Source: Gammaproteobacteria bacterium HGW-Gammaproteobacteria-13
GTDB lineage: Bacteria > Pseudomonadota > Gammaproteobacteria > Pseudomonadales > Pseudomonadaceae
NCBI GenBank assembly: GCA_002840155.1
Contig: PGZH01000010.1
Location: 62,001-126,000 of the forward strand
Length of the DNA stretch: 64,000 nt
Direction: 5' to 3'
Part shown: piece by piece, positions 18,358-28,900 of the stretch
Layout of the letters: each line of letters opens with the position of its first letter
Numbering within the stretch: the stretch's first letter is position 1
Position numbers and translations under genes: made by a program
The notes under the pieces: generated by a model
The model's database searches: none
What the model was told of the DNA's origin: nothing
What the model saw: the letters and a program-made list of their open reading frames with translations, nothing else

Positions 18358-19530
18358 GTGAATGCATTGACGCGTGTCGCTCGTGGGGGCTCCCCGTGGA
18401 GCGATATCTATGCACCCACTTATAGGTTCTATTCCCCCGAAGGCGGGGTTGAGGCCAGCGGCTGTTTCCAGGCCATCGACACACCGGCAGGTGAGGATGG
18501 TCACGGCGTTGAACGGGCAGTAGAAGCGGCCTTTGCCCAGGCCAAGGCGGCGGGTTTGAATCAGCCGATGGTGGTCGGGGTGATACCCTTCGACAAGCAG
18601 CAGCCGTCCAGTCTGTTTGTCCCGCGCCACGTTTCGCGCCTGTTGCCAGTCGCACCGCCGACCAGGGTTTGCGGTTTACCCTGCGGTAAGGCCCGCCAAT
18701 GCACCGAACAGCCGGATCAGGCTGGCTTCAAACAGGCCGTAGGCCGTGCCGTCGAAGTGTTGCGTGGCGGCCAGGTGAGCAAGGTGGTGTTGTCGCGGCT
18801 ATTGCAGCTCGAATTCGACAACGCACCCTGCGCCGCCACGGTGTTCCAGGGGCTGCGCCAGCAGAACCCCGAGGCCTATCACTTTTCCATGGATTTACCG
18901 GATGGCGGCGTACTGATCGGCGCGAGCCCCGAGCTGTTGCTGCGTCAACACGGCCGGCACTTCACCTCCAATCCGCTGGCCGGCTCAGCCAAGCGCCTGG
19001 CTGACCCAGCTGCTGATGCGTTGGTGGCGCAGGCGCTGCTGCAATCGACCAAGGACCTGTACGAGCATCGTCTGGTAATCCAGGAGCTGGATCGCCAATT
19101 GCGCCCGCTGTGCCGCAGTCTGAACGTAGCCGATGCGCCTTCGTTGTTGAAAACCGCGCGGCTCTGGCATTTGTCGACGCAGATCGCTGGCGAGCTAGAT
19201 ACGCCTGCGTCCGCGCTGAGCCTGGCCTGTCGTCTGCACCCAACGCCTGCGTTGTGCGGTTTCCCGACGGCGGCGGCCAAACGCCTGATCGCCGAGCTGG
19301 AGCCGTTCGACCGCGGCGTATTTGGCGGCATCGTCGGCTGGAGTGATGCCGATGGCAACGGCGAATGGGCGGTGGTGATCCGTTGCGGCATCGTCGAACA
19401 CACGCGGGTCAGTCTGTTTGCCGGCGCGGGGCTGGTTACCGCGTCCTGCCCGGAATCGGAGTGGCTGGAGACCGGCAACAAGCTCGGCACCATGCTCTCG
19501 GCCTTCGGTCTGGAACGGGAGGCACTATGA
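18358..19530 (+). CDS. Isochorismate synthase (EntC/AmoC type)
   Basis: 390 residues. Converts chorismate to isochorismate, first committed step to 2,3-dihydroxybenzoate (DHB). Seen: the chorismate-binding fold with [64 protein letters not shown] and [16 protein letters not shown]. The GTG start at 18358 is chosen because GGAGG lies 5 nt upstream; ATG 18346 has no SD and would overlap it. Lead gene of the biosynthetic operon; ends in an ATGA overlap with the ligase gene. Confidence 0.93.
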   Translation: MNALTRVARGGSPWSDIYAPTYRFYSPEGGVEASGCFQAIDTPAGEDGHGVERAVEAAFAQAKAAGLNQPMVVGVIPFDKQQPSSLFVPRHVSRLLPVAPPTRVCGLPCGKARQCTEQPDQAGFKQAVGRAVEVLRGGQVSKVVLSRLLQLEFDNAPCAATVFQGLRQQNPEAYHFSMDLPDGGVLIGASPELLLRQHGRHFTSNPLAGSAKRLADPAADALVAQALLQSTKDLYEHRLVIQELDRQLRPLCRSLNVADAPSLLKTARLWHLSTQIAGELDTPASALSLACRLHPTPALCGFPTAAAKRLIAELEPFDRGVFGGIVGWSDADGNGEWAVVIRCGIVEHTRVSLFAGAGLVTASCPESEWLETGNKLGTMLSAFGLEREAL

Positions 19531-21167
19531 GTCTGGTGCCGTTTACGCCCTGGCCCGCGGAATTTGCCGCGCGCTATCGCCAGGCCGGCTACTGGCGCGG
19601 TGAGCCGCTGACGCAACTGCTTGAAGCTCAGGTGCAAACGCAGCCCGAGGCTATAGCGCTGATCTGTGGTGATCGCCAGCTGAGCTATGCCGACGTGGCT
19701 GCGCAGGCCGCTCATCTGGCTCAGCACCTGGCCAATCAGGGCTTCGCTCCGGGTGATCGGGCGTTGGTCCAGCTGGGTAATCAAGCTGAGTTCTATATCG
19801 TCTTCTTTGCCCTGCTCAAGGCGGGTATTGCCCCGGTCAACGCGCTGTTCAGCCATAGCCGCCTGGAGCTGCTGGCTTACTCCGGACAGATCCGCCCGCG
19901 GCTGTTTATCGGCAGTCGCCAGCATCCGCTGTTTGCTGATGACAGTTTCCTCGACGAATTGCAGGTCGTTATCCCTGAACTAGATACGCTGCTGCTCGAT
20001 GGTGATGCCGACCCTGCGCGTTCGCTAAGCGCCTGGTTGCGGCCGACTGCCGCGCTGCGCGCCTATGCGCCGACGCCAGCCGATCAGGTGGCGTTCTTCC
20101 AGCTTTCCGGAGGCAGCACCGGCACGCCGAAACTGATTCCGCGCACCCATGACGATTACGCCTATAGCGTGCGCCGCAGCGTGGAAATCTGCGCGTTCGA
20201 CCGCCACACCCGCTATCTCTGCGCGCTGCCGGCCGCGCACAACTTTGCCTTGAGCTCGCCTGGCGCGCTGGGGGTATTGCATGCCGGCGGCTGCGTGGTG
20301 CTGGCGGCCGATCCGGGGCCGGCGACCTGCTTCCCGCTAATCGCCCGCCACCAAGTGAATGTCAGCGCCTTGGTGCCGCCGGCACTGTCGCTGTGGTTGC
20401 AGGCCGCTAGCGGGAGAGCGGTAGAGCTGGCCAGCCTGCAACTGTTGCAGGTCGGCGGCGCGCGCTTGCCTGAGGCGCAGGCACAGCGAATCGGCAGCGA
20501 GTTGGGTTGTCGTCTGCAGCAGGTGTTCGGCATGGCCGAGGGGCTGGTCAATTACACCCGTCTCGATGATGACGAGGCGCACGTCTATGGCACTCAGGGT
20601 TGCCCGATGAGCCCAGCGGATGAAGTGCGCGTGCTCGACCGCGCCGGCAACCCGGTAGCGGTCGGTGAGATCGGCGCGCTGCTGACCCGTGGCCCGTACA
20701 CCATTCGCGGTTATTTCCAGAGCCCCGAACACAACGTCCAGGCCTTCGATGCCGAGGGTTTCTACCGTTCTGGCGATCTGGTGCGACTGCGCGCCGATGG
20801 CTATCTGGAGGTGGTCGGGCGGATCAAGGACCAGATCAATCGCGGTGGCGAAAAGATCGCCGCCGAAGAAGTGGAAAACCTGCTGATGGCGCACCCGGCA
20901 ATCACCCATGCGGCGCTGGTGGCGATGCCCGACACGGCGCTGGGCGAGAAGAGTTGCGCCTTTGTGGTCAGCCGTGAGCCGGCGCTCAAGAGCATCGCCT
21001 TGCGCAAGTTTCTACGTGGCCTGGGCCTGGCCGACTACAAGTTGCCCGACCGTTTTGAACACCTCGACAAGCTGCCCATGACCGCCGTCGGCAAGGTCGA
21101 CAAGACCCGTCTGCGCCAGCGTATTGCGGCGCATCTGGCTCCTACTGAATTAGCTCCTACTGAATAA
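19527..21167 (+). CDS. 2,3-dihydroxybenzoate-AMP ligase (EntE/DhbE type)
   Basis: 546 residues. Adenylates DHB and loads it on the aryl carrier domain of the next gene product. Seen: [20 protein letters not shown] (ATP loop in the form typical of aryl-AMP ligases), [37 protein letters not shown] and the catalytic Lys near [16 protein letters not shown] 19527 overlaps the previous stop, with GGAGG upstream. The C-terminus ends [10 protein letters not shown], encoded by a 15-bp tandem duplication. Cytosolic. Confidence 0.95.
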   Translation: MSLVPFTPWPAEFAARYRQAGYWRGEPLTQLLEAQVQTQPEAIALICGDRQLSYADVAAQAAHLAQHLANQGFAPGDRALVQLGNQAEFYIVFFALLKAGIAPVNALFSHSRLELLAYSGQIRPRLFIGSRQHPLFADDSFLDELQVVIPELDTLLLDGDADPARSLSAWLRPTAALRAYAPTPADQVAFFQLSGGSTGTPKLIPRTHDDYAYSVRRSVEICAFDRHTRYLCALPAAHNFALSSPGALGVLHAGGCVVLAADPGPATCFPLIARHQVNVSALVPPALSLWLQAASGRAVELASLQLLQVGGARLPEAQAQRIGSELGCRLQQVFGMAEGLVNYTRLDDDEAHVYGTQGCPMSPADEVRVLDRAGNPVAVGEIGALLTRGPYTIRGYFQSPEHNVQAFDAEGFYRSGDLVRLRADGYLEVVGRIKDQINRGGEKIAAEEVENLLMAHPAITHAALVAMPDTALGEKSCAFVVSREPALKSIALRKFLRGLGLADYKLPDRFEHLDKLPMTAVGKVDKTRLRQRIAAHLAPTELAPTE

Positions 21168-21179
21168 GGAAATCCCCTC

Positions 21180-22052
21180 ATGGCTATCCCGGCTCTGCAG
21201 CCCTACAGCATCCCCAGCGAATGGACGCCCAACAAGGTCAAGTGGACGCTTGATCCGGCCCGCGCGGTGTTGTTGATTCACGATATGCAGGCGTACTTCG
21301 CCGACTTCTGGGAGGCCGACAGCGCCTTCGTTCAGGCCTTGGTCGAATGTCTGGCAGCGGTGCGTGCGCAGTGCAAGGCCTTGGGCATTCCAGTGGTCTA
21401 CACCGCCCAGCGCGGCGTGCAAAGCGACGCCGAGCGGGCTTTGCTCAACGACATGTGGGGGCCGGGCATTACCCAGCACCCCGAGCGCCAGGCGATCATC
21501 GTCGGGCTGGCCCCGGAGCCCGACGATACGGTGCTGGTGAAGTGGCGCTACAGCGCCTTTCAGCGCTCGCCGCTGGAGCACATGCTCAAGAAACTGGGGC
21601 GCGACCAACTGATCATCGGCGGCATCTACGCCCATATCGGCTGCCTGATGACCGCTTGCGACGCTTTTATGCGCGACATTCAGCCGTTCCTGCTGGCCGA
21701 TGGCGTAGCCGACTTTAACCAGGCCGACCACCAGATGGCGCTGAATTATGTGGCGACCCGCTGTGGCCAGGTGATTCGTTGCGCCGATGTGCTCAGTCTG
21801 GGCCGCACCGTCGCACCGGCATTGACCCGCGCCGCCTTGCAGGCACGCCTGCTGAGCCTGTTGGATGAACTGGACGAACCCTTCGATCCCGACGAGAACC
21901 TGCTCGACTACGGCCTGGACTCGATTCAGGTGATGGCGCTGCTCAGCGAGTGGCGCGCGCAAGGTCTGGAACTGAGCTTTACCGACCTGGCCAAGACGCC
22001 GACGCTGAACGGCTGGTGGAGCCTGATCGAACAACACGGCGGTGCCGCATGA
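21180..22052 (+). CDS. Isochorismatase / aryl carrier protein (EntB type)
   Basis: 290 residues, bifunctional. The N-terminal isochorismatase domain hydrolyses isochorismate to 2,3-dihydro-2,3-DHB: DMQAYFADFW with the catalytic Asp, and GGIYAHIGCLMTACDAFMRD at the active site. The C-terminal ~75 residues form an aryl carrier protein with phosphopantetheine Ser in LLDYGLDSIQVMAL. DHB is loaded here by the ligase. The stop overlaps the start of the first NRPS (ATGA). No phosphopantetheinyl transferase is encoded in the window, so activation must come from elsewhere. Confidence 0.95.
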   Translation: MAIPALQPYSIPSEWTPNKVKWTLDPARAVLLIHDMQAYFADFWEADSAFVQALVECLAAVRAQCKALGIPVVYTAQRGVQSDAERALLNDMWGPGITQHPERQAIIVGLAPEPDDTVLVKWRYSAFQRSPLEHMLKKLGRDQLIIGGIYAHIGCLMTACDAFMRDIQPFLLADGVADFNQADHQMALNYVATRCGQVIRCADVLSLGRTVAPALTRAALQARLLSLLDELDEPFDPDENLLDYGLDSIQVMALLSEWRAQGLELSFTDLAKTPTLNGWWSLIEQHGGAA

Positions 22053-25000
22053 GGCGCTTGGGAGTCGCCCAGCAGGGCCTGTGGCACGGCTATGTGCTGA
22101 ATGAAGACCGCACCATGTTCAACACCGCCGAATGCATCGCCTTCGCCGGCAAGATCCAGGCGGCACCGCTGATCGCCGCGCTGCGTCAGGCGGTCAGCGA
22201 GTGCGAAGCGCTGTCCGGGCATTTCGTGGTGGATGGCGAGCAGCTGTGGTTCAACCCTGCCGAGCTGCCGCTTAGTGTGGCGCAGGTGCAAATACCGGCC
22301 GGGGTCGATGCCCAGGCCTGGGTGCAGCAGTGGGGCATGGCCGAGATTCGCCAGCCGTTCGATCTGGAACGCGAGCTGCCATGCCGCTTCACTCTGCTGC
22401 AGGGCGAGCAGGTGGATTTTCTCTACGGCTGCATTCACCACATCGCCCTCGATGGTTATGGCAGCAACCTGCTCTATCAGCGCGTTGCCGAGCTGTATGG
22501 CGCGGCAACGCGCGGTGAACCAGCTGCGCCTTGCGAGTTCGGTGACTACGCCGCAGTACTTGCCGAAGACGCCGAGCGTGAAAGCCAGGGCCGCACGGCT
22601 GCGGCTCGCGACTACTGGCGCGAACAGCTCGGTGTGTTGCCTGAGGCGGTCAGCTTCAGCGAGCGTGTCGCGCCGATTTCGGCGACCTTCCTTCGTCATT
22701 CGGCGGCGTTCCCGTCGGCGCTTTGGCAGGCCCTCAATCAACTGGCCGAGGTCAACAAGCTTGGCTGGCCGGATCTGCTGTTGGCCGCACTGTCGGCGCA
22801 GCTGCGCCAGGTCAGCGGCAGCGCCGCCCAGGTGCTTGGCCTGATGGTGATGAACCGCATGGGTTCGGCCTCCTTCAACGTGCCCTGCATGCAGATGAAC
22901 ATCGCCCCGCTGTGTCTCGATCTGAGCGATCAGGCCAATCTGCTTGAGGCCGCGCAGAGCATCGGCAAGCTGCGCCGCAGCAGCCGCAAGCATCAGCACT
23001 ACCGCTACGAGTCACTGCGTCGCGACCTCGGTCGAGTCGGCGGCGAGCAGCGCCTGTTCGGCCCGCTGATCAATATCATGCCGTTCGACCGGCCGCAGAC
23101 CTTCGGCGACTGTCCGGCGCGCACCCTGAGCCTGAGCGCCGGTCCGGTGGAAGACCTGACCCTGGAAGTGCACCTGGGGGCTAACGGTGTGCCGCTGCTG
23201 GATTACGACGCCAACCCGGAGTGCTACAGCCAGGCGCAGGTACGCGCGCTGCAGGAGGAATTGTTCAGCCTGCTGGCCGCCTGGTTGCAGGCCCCGCAAC
23301 AGTCGCGTGATCAGTTGCTGAGCGCCTGGAGCGCGCAGTACCGCGCGCAACATTTGCTTAGCGCGCCGGCCAGCGAGCAGGCCGCCATGGCTGAGGTCGG
23401 CAGTGTGCTACAGGCCATTCGCGCCCAGGCCGAACGCCAGCCGCAGCACCTGGCGCTGTGCCAGGGCGAGCGCAGGCTTACCTACGGCAAATTGCAAACG
23501 CAGGCCGAAACCATCGCCGCCGCCTTGAGTGAACGTGGTGTGCAGCCGGGCGAGCGGGTCGGGGTGATGCTCAGTCGCAGCCTTGAGGCGATTGTCGTGC
23601 AACTTGGAGTGCTGCTGGCTGGGGCGGTGTATGTACCGCTCGATCCGGAGCAGCCTGGCGAACGCCAGCGGCTGATCTGCACCACCGCGCAGCTGGCCCT
23701 GGTGGTCACCGAGGCGGCGTTCCGCCATCGCCTGGCCGATAGTTACAGTGGTCCGATTGAACTGGCTGGCGTGCTGCACAGCGCCAAGCGCCTCTGCGCG
23801 CCGCGTCAGGGTGAGGCCGCGGCCTACCTGATGTTCACTTCCGGCTCCACCGGTACGCCCAAGGGCGTGGAAATCAGCCACCGCGCGCTGGATCACTTTA
23901 TCCAGGCGGCGCGCCTGCGCTATGGCGTGGCTGCCACCGACCGCATGCTGCAGTTCGCCCCGTTCAACTTCGACGCCAGCATCGAGGAGGTATTTGTCAG
24001 CCTCAGCGCCGGCGCGACGCTGGTGCTGCGTACTGATGCGCTGCTGGAGTCGATCAGCGCTTTTGTCGAGGGTCTCGAGCAACTGGCAATCAGCGTGCTC
24101 GACCTGCCGACCGCGTTCTGGAACGAGTGGGTGGTGGCTCTGCGCGCCGGTCTGGTACAGGTGCCGGGTGGGTTGAAGAGCGTGATCATCGGCGGCGAGG
24201 CGGTTTATCCCGAACAACTGACGGCCTGGCAGCGCATGGCCACGCCAGCGATTCGCCTGATCAATACCTATGGCCCGACCGAAACCACTGTGGTGGCGAG
24301 CACCTGCGATCTGCAAGGCGTTGCGCCGGGCGGCGATAGCCTGCCGATTGGTCAGCCGCTGGCCGCTGTCACGGCGCTGGTGCTGGGCCGTGGCGAACGT
24401 CCGGCCGAGGAGGGCGAGCTGGTGCTGTGCGGCGCGCAATTGGCCAATGGCTACCTTGGCAGCGATTCGCAAGCCTTTGCCAGCTTGCTGATCGGCGCGC
24501 AACAGACGCCGGTCTACCGCACTGGTGACCGGGTGCGGATAGAGGAAGGCCGTCTGGTTTATCTCGGCCGTCTGGACAACGAATTCAAGATCAGCGGCTA
24601 TCGCATCCAGCCCGGCGAAGTCGAGTCGCGTCTGCTGGCCTTGAGCGGCGTCGATGAGGCCTGCGTGCAGGGCCTGGAACTGGGCGGCGGGCTGCGCCGG
24701 CTGGTGGCCTTTATCAGTGGTCCGCGGGATGACGTGCGTGGCATTCGCCAGGAGCTGAGCAAGTTGCTGCCGGCGGCCATGGTGCCGACCGATTACCGGC
24801 ATTACCCGGCATTGCCGCGCACCGCGACCAACAAGCTCGACCGCAAGCGCCTGCAGACGGAGTACCTGCAAGGCTCACGCGAGCAGGCGCTGGACGATGA
24901 GACCCAGCAACGGGTGCGCAGCATCTGGCAGCAGATTCTCGGCGTCAGTTCGATTCAGGCCGCCGACAATTTCTTCGAACTGGGCGGGCAGTCGCTGCAG

Positions 25001-25150
25001 ACCATCCAGATCGTCAACCGCCTGGCCAGTGAGTTCGGCACGGCGGTGAAGGTCTCCGATGTTTTCGATCACCCGCGGCTGGCGGACTTCTGCCACTTCC
25101 TCGACAGCCGCGTGCTGCAGAGTGAGGCGCAGGTGGAACAGGTCTGGTAA
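22049..25150 (+). CDS. NRPS, C-A-PCP, predicted lysine-type specificity (AmoF/DhbF-like)
   Basis: 1033 residues, no thioesterase. Condensation domain residues ~5-430 with HHIALDGYG (active His); adenylation domain ~450-930 with YLMFTSGSTGTPKG, INTYGPTETTV and YRTGDRVRIEEG; PCP ~950-1020 with FFELGGQSLQTI (phosphopantetheine Ser). Aligning by eye to GrsA gives the ten-residue code DAEDIGTVVK; the acidic residues at positions 239 and 278 suggest a basic substrate, and the code resembles those I recall for lysine or beta-lysine. The C domain would join DHB from the ArCP to this amino acid. ATG 22049 overlaps the previous stop. Confidence 0.92.
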   Translation: MRRLGVAQQGLWHGYVLNEDRTMFNTAECIAFAGKIQAAPLIAALRQAVSECEALSGHFVVDGEQLWFNPAELPLSVAQVQIPAGVDAQAWVQQWGMAEIRQPFDLERELPCRFTLLQGEQVDFLYGCIHHIALDGYGSNLLYQRVAELYGAATRGEPAAPCEFGDYAAVLAEDAERESQGRTAAARDYWREQLGVLPEAVSFSERVAPISATFLRHSAAFPSALWQALNQLAEVNKLGWPDLLLAALSAQLRQVSGSAAQVLGLMVMNRMGSASFNVPCMQMNIAPLCLDLSDQANLLEAAQSIGKLRRSSRKHQHYRYESLRRDLGRVGGEQRLFGPLINIMPFDRPQTFGDCPARTLSLSAGPVEDLTLEVHLGANGVPLLDYDANPECYSQAQVRALQEELFSLLAAWLQAPQQSRDQLLSAWSAQYRAQHLLSAPASEQAAMAEVGSVLQAIRAQAERQPQHLALCQGERRLTYGKLQTQAETIAAALSERGVQPGERVGVMLSRSLEAIVVQLGVLLAGAVYVPLDPEQPGERQRLICTTAQLALVVTEAAFRHRLADSYSGPIELAGVLHSAKRLCAPRQGEAAAYLMFTSGSTGTPKGVEISHRALDHFIQAARLRYGVAATDRMLQFAPFNFDASIEEVFVSLSAGATLVLRTDALLESISAFVEGLEQLAISVLDLPTAFWNEWVVALRAGLVQVPGGLKSVIIGGEAVYPEQLTAWQRMATPAIRLINTYGPTETTVVASTCDLQGVAPGGDSLPIGQPLAAVTALVLGRGERPAEEGELVLCGAQLANGYLGSDSQAFASLLIGAQQTPVYRTGDRVRIEEGRLVYLGRLDNEFKISGYRIQPGEVESRLLALSGVDEACVQGLELGGGLRRLVAFISGPRDDVRGIRQELSKLLPAAMVPTDYRHYPALPRTATNKLDRKRLQTEYLQGSREQALDDETQQRVRSIWQQILGVSSIQAADNFFELGGQSLQTIQIVNRLASEFGTAVKVSDVFDHPRLADFCHFLDSRVLQSEAQVEQVW

Positions 25151-25159
25151 GGAAGCGTC

Positions 25160-25924
25160 ATGCAAATCAACAGACAAATGGATTTCAGCGGTCAAACCAT
25201 CTGGGTCACCGGTGCCGGTCAGGGCATTGGCCGCAGTGTGGCGGAGGGGTTTGCCCAGTTGGGCGGGCAGGTGATCGGCTTCGATTTGAGTTTCCCCGAG
25301 CAGGATTACGGCTTTACCCGCTACGTGCTGGATATTGGCGATGCCCAGGCGGTGCAGCAGGCCTGCTTTGAGCTGCTGGGTGCCCACGGCGTGATCGATG
25401 TGCTGGCCAGCGTCGCCGGCGTGCTGCGTCTGGCGCCGATTGAGGCGCTGGCACTGGAGGACTGGGACGCCTGCCTGCGGGTGAATGTCTCCGGGCCGTT
25501 CTACCTGCTGCGTCAGCTGATGCCACGCTTCAAGGCCTGGCGGCGCGGCGCAGTGGTGGCGGTGAGCAGTAACGCGGCGCATGTGCCGCGCATGCAGATG
25601 GCTGCCTACAGCGCGTCCAAGGCGGCGCTGAGCAGTCTGATCCGCACTGCCGGCCTGGAGCTGGCGACCCATGGTGTGCGCTGCAATCTGGTGTCGCCGG
25701 GCTCCACTGACACACCGATGCAGCGCGGCATGTGGCACAGCAGTGACGCGCCGGCGCGCACCATCGCCGGCTTTCCCGAGCAGTTCAAGCTGGGCATCCC
25801 GCTGCAGAAAATCGCCACCCCGGAAGAGGTCGCCAGCGTTGTGCTGTTCCTGGCCTCCAGCCTGGCCAGCCACATCACCCTGCAAGACATAGTGGTCGAC
25901 GGCGGCGCAAGCCTGACCGACTAA
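25160..25924 (+). CDS. 2,3-dihydro-2,3-dihydroxybenzoate dehydrogenase (EntA type)
   Basis: 254-residue SDR. Oxidises 2,3-dihydro-2,3-DHB to DHB with NAD+. Seen: VTGAGQGIG near residue 16, ASVAGVLR, the catalytic VSSNAAHVPRMQMAAYSASK (Ser, Tyr, Lys) and RCNLVSPGSTDTPMQ, the last two being close to EntA/DhbA. Ten bases after the first NRPS and ten before the second, in the same operon. It completes the DHB pathway with the synthase, isochorismatase and ligase. Confidence 0.94.
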   Translation: MQINRQMDFSGQTIWVTGAGQGIGRSVAEGFAQLGGQVIGFDLSFPEQDYGFTRYVLDIGDAQAVQQACFELLGAHGVIDVLASVAGVLRLAPIEALALEDWDACLRVNVSGPFYLLRQLMPRFKAWRRGAVVAVSSNAAHVPRMQMAAYSASKAALSSLIRTAGLELATHGVRCNLVSPGSTDTPMQRGMWHSSDAPARTIAGFPEQFKLGIPLQKIATPEEVASVVLFLASSLASHITLQDIVVDGGASLTD

Positions 25925-25934
25925 GAGGTAGTTA

Positions 25935-28900
25935 ATGGACACTAATATCATCGGCCTGCTGAACCAGCTGGCCCGCCAGGGCGTGCAGCTGAGTCTGAAT
26001 GCCCAGGGCCAGCTGGTTTCCCAGTCGAGCAAGGACGCCATCACCCCAGAGCTGGGCCAGCTGATTCGCGCTAACCGCGACGCCATCGTCACCTGCTTGG
26101 CCGCCGCCAACGCCTTTGCCGCACCGATCCAGGCGCAGCACGCCGAAAGCGGCCCGCTGTCGTCGTCGCAGAGCGGTTTGTGGTTTATCGAGCAGTACGA
26201 GGAAAGCTCGCACCTGTACAACATGCCGGTGTATTTCCGCCTGACCGGCGAGCTGGATGTGCCGGCGCTGGCGTTTGCCTTCGATGCGCTGGCGCAGCGC
26301 CACGCCAGCCTGCGCACGCGCTTTGTGCGCAATGCCCAGGGCCGTGGCGAACAGCAGATTTTGCCGCAGCGGCCGCTGCAATTGGACGTTGAAGATTTGT
26401 CCGCCCTTGAGCCACAAGCCCGCGAGGCGCAGGTGGCGCAAAGGGTGCGCGAGGAGATCAACCGGCCCTTCGACCTCACCACGGGCGAGCTGACCCGCGT
26501 GCACCTGCTGCGCCTCGGCGCGCGTGAGCACGTGTTGCTGATCACCCAGCACCACATCATCTCCGACGGCTGGTCGGTGAAGAACATGTTTGCCGATCTC
26601 AAAACCGCGTTTCTGGCCTTCCAGAATCGCCAGCCATTGAACTGGCAAGCGCCAGCGCTGAACTACATCGACTACGCCAGCTGGTTCAATTCGCCGCTGT
26701 TCCGCGACTACCACGAGCAGTTCAAGCCGTTCTGGGTCGAGCGCCTGCGCGGTATTGCCGATGTGCACAGCCTGCCGCTGGACAAACCGCGTCCGGCGCA
26801 TCAGGCCAGTGGCGGCGAGCTGGTGTTCTCGACTATCGACAACGCGCTGTGGGCGCGTTTCAAACAGCTCTGCCAGCGCCACAACACGTCGCCCTTTATC
26901 GGCCTGCATGCGCTGTTCGCGCTGCTGTTGGCGCGCCATAGTGGCGAGCGCGACATCGTTATCGGCACGCCGCTGGCCTACCGCGAGCGCCCGGATATCG
27001 AAGGGCTGGTGGGCTTTTTCGTCAACACCCTGGTGCTGCGCACCCAGCTGCCCGAGCAGCAGAGTTTTAGCGATTACCTGCAGGCTTGCCGCAAGGATGA
27101 TCTGGACGCCTTCGACCACCAGTTGTACCGCTTCGAGGCACTTAGCGAGGCGCTTGGCATGGATCGCCACACGGCGATCAACCCGATTTTTCAGATCATG
27201 CTGGTATACCAGGCGCGGGTCGATTTCAACGACCTGATTCCCGGTTGCCAGGCGGTCGAGGAAACCTCGCCGGTGCTGCCGGCCAAGACCGATATCTCGG
27301 TCAAGGTCACCGAATTGATGGACTCTGTGAGGGTTGACTGGCTGTACGCCACGGCGCTGTTCGAGCACGCCACGGTCGGGCGTTATGCCGAGCGCCTGCT
27401 GTTGCTGCTGGAAGCTGTGGTCGAACAGCCCGAGATGGATATCTGGGCGCTGCCGCTGCTCGATCAGTCGCTGCTGCAGCAAACCGCCGCGCGCTTGGCT
27501 GCGTTGCCCACGGATTATCCCAATCGGCGCACGGCACTGGGCTTGTTCGAGGACATGGCGCGGCTGTATCCGCAGCGCCCGGCGCTGGGTATTGGTGAGC
27601 AGGCGATAAGCTATGCCGAGCTGGATGCGCGAGCCAACCGCCTGGCGCATTGGCTGCTCAGCCAGGGCTGCGGCCCAGGTACGCTGCTGGGCGTACTGGC
27701 GCGCCGCGAGAATGCCTTCGCGGTGGCGGTCATGGCCATCTGGAAAATCAACGCCGCCTACGTGCCGCTGGACCCGGCCTACCCGCGCGAACGCTTGCAA
27801 CACATCCTCGGCGATGCCGGCATTGAGCTGATCGTCGGCCAGGGCCAACCGCCATTCGCATTGGATGCTGGCGTGCGCTGGGTCGATCTGCAGGATGCCA
27901 GTCTGCAGACGCAACTGGACGGCATGCCACCGACCACCCCGGCGCTCGGTCATGACCCGCAGCAGCTCGCCCAGGTGATCTACACCTCCGGCTCCAGTGG
28001 CTTGCCCAAGGGCGTGATGGTCGAGCAGGGCAGCCTGGTCAACCTGTTGCAGGACCACGCCCAGCGCCTGCAATTGGGCTGCGATGCACGCATGTTCAAC
28101 TGCATGTCGCTGTCCTTCGACGCCGGCAATATGTGTGCGCTGCTGCCGCTGACCCAGGGTGCGAGCCTGGTCTGGGGCGACCCGGACGAAGGCCTGCTGG
28201 AGCAGCTCGAACGCAGCGCCAGCAGCCATATGATCTGCCCCACGGCCTTGCTCGCGACCCTGCCCGAGCGTGAGTTGCCGGCTTTGCAGGCCATCGGCTT
28301 CGGCGGTGAGGCCTGTCCGAGCGGGTTGATCGAGCGCTGGGCCGGGCGCGTGCGTCTGATCAATATGTACGGGCCGACCGAGGCCACGGTAACTGCGCTC
28401 TGCAAGCATTTGCTACCAGGCAGCAGTCTGAGCATCGGTACGCCAATCGACGGTATGCAGGCGCTGATCCTCGACGAGCTGGGCAACCTCTGCCCGGCCG
28501 GTGTGCCGGGCGAACTGTGCTTGGCCGGCCTCGGTCTGGCGCGCGGCTATTTGAACCAGCCGCAGCGCACGGCAGCGGTGTTCCGCGAACACTGCGTGGC
28601 CGGCGTCACCCTGCGCCTGTACCACAGCGGCGACCGCGCGCGGCTGCTAGGCAATGGTGACTATGAATACCTGGGCCGGCTGGATGAGCAGATCAAACTG
28701 CGCGGCTACCGCATCGAACCGGGGGAGATCGAAACCCAGCTGAGCCTCAGCTGCCCGGCGCTGCAACAGGTCAAGGTGCTGGTGCTGCGCGATGGCCAGC
28801 GCCAGGCCCTGGTCGCCTACGCGGCGCTCAAGCCCGGTGCAGCTCAGCCGGCGGTCGAGGCGGTGCTGCATGACGTGGCGCAGCGCCTGCCGGAATATAT

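Noticed and set aside
23408..24871. Long minus-strand frame of 487 codons opposite the first NRPS
   Set aside because: Antisense shadow with the same compositional bias; the plus strand encodes a full C-A-PCP protein.
25932..28409. Open frame of 825 codons on the minus strand opposite the second NRPS
   Set aside because: It is a compositional shadow of the high-GC NRPS gene: rich in His, Gln, Arg and Ala with no domain, and no ribosome-binding site.
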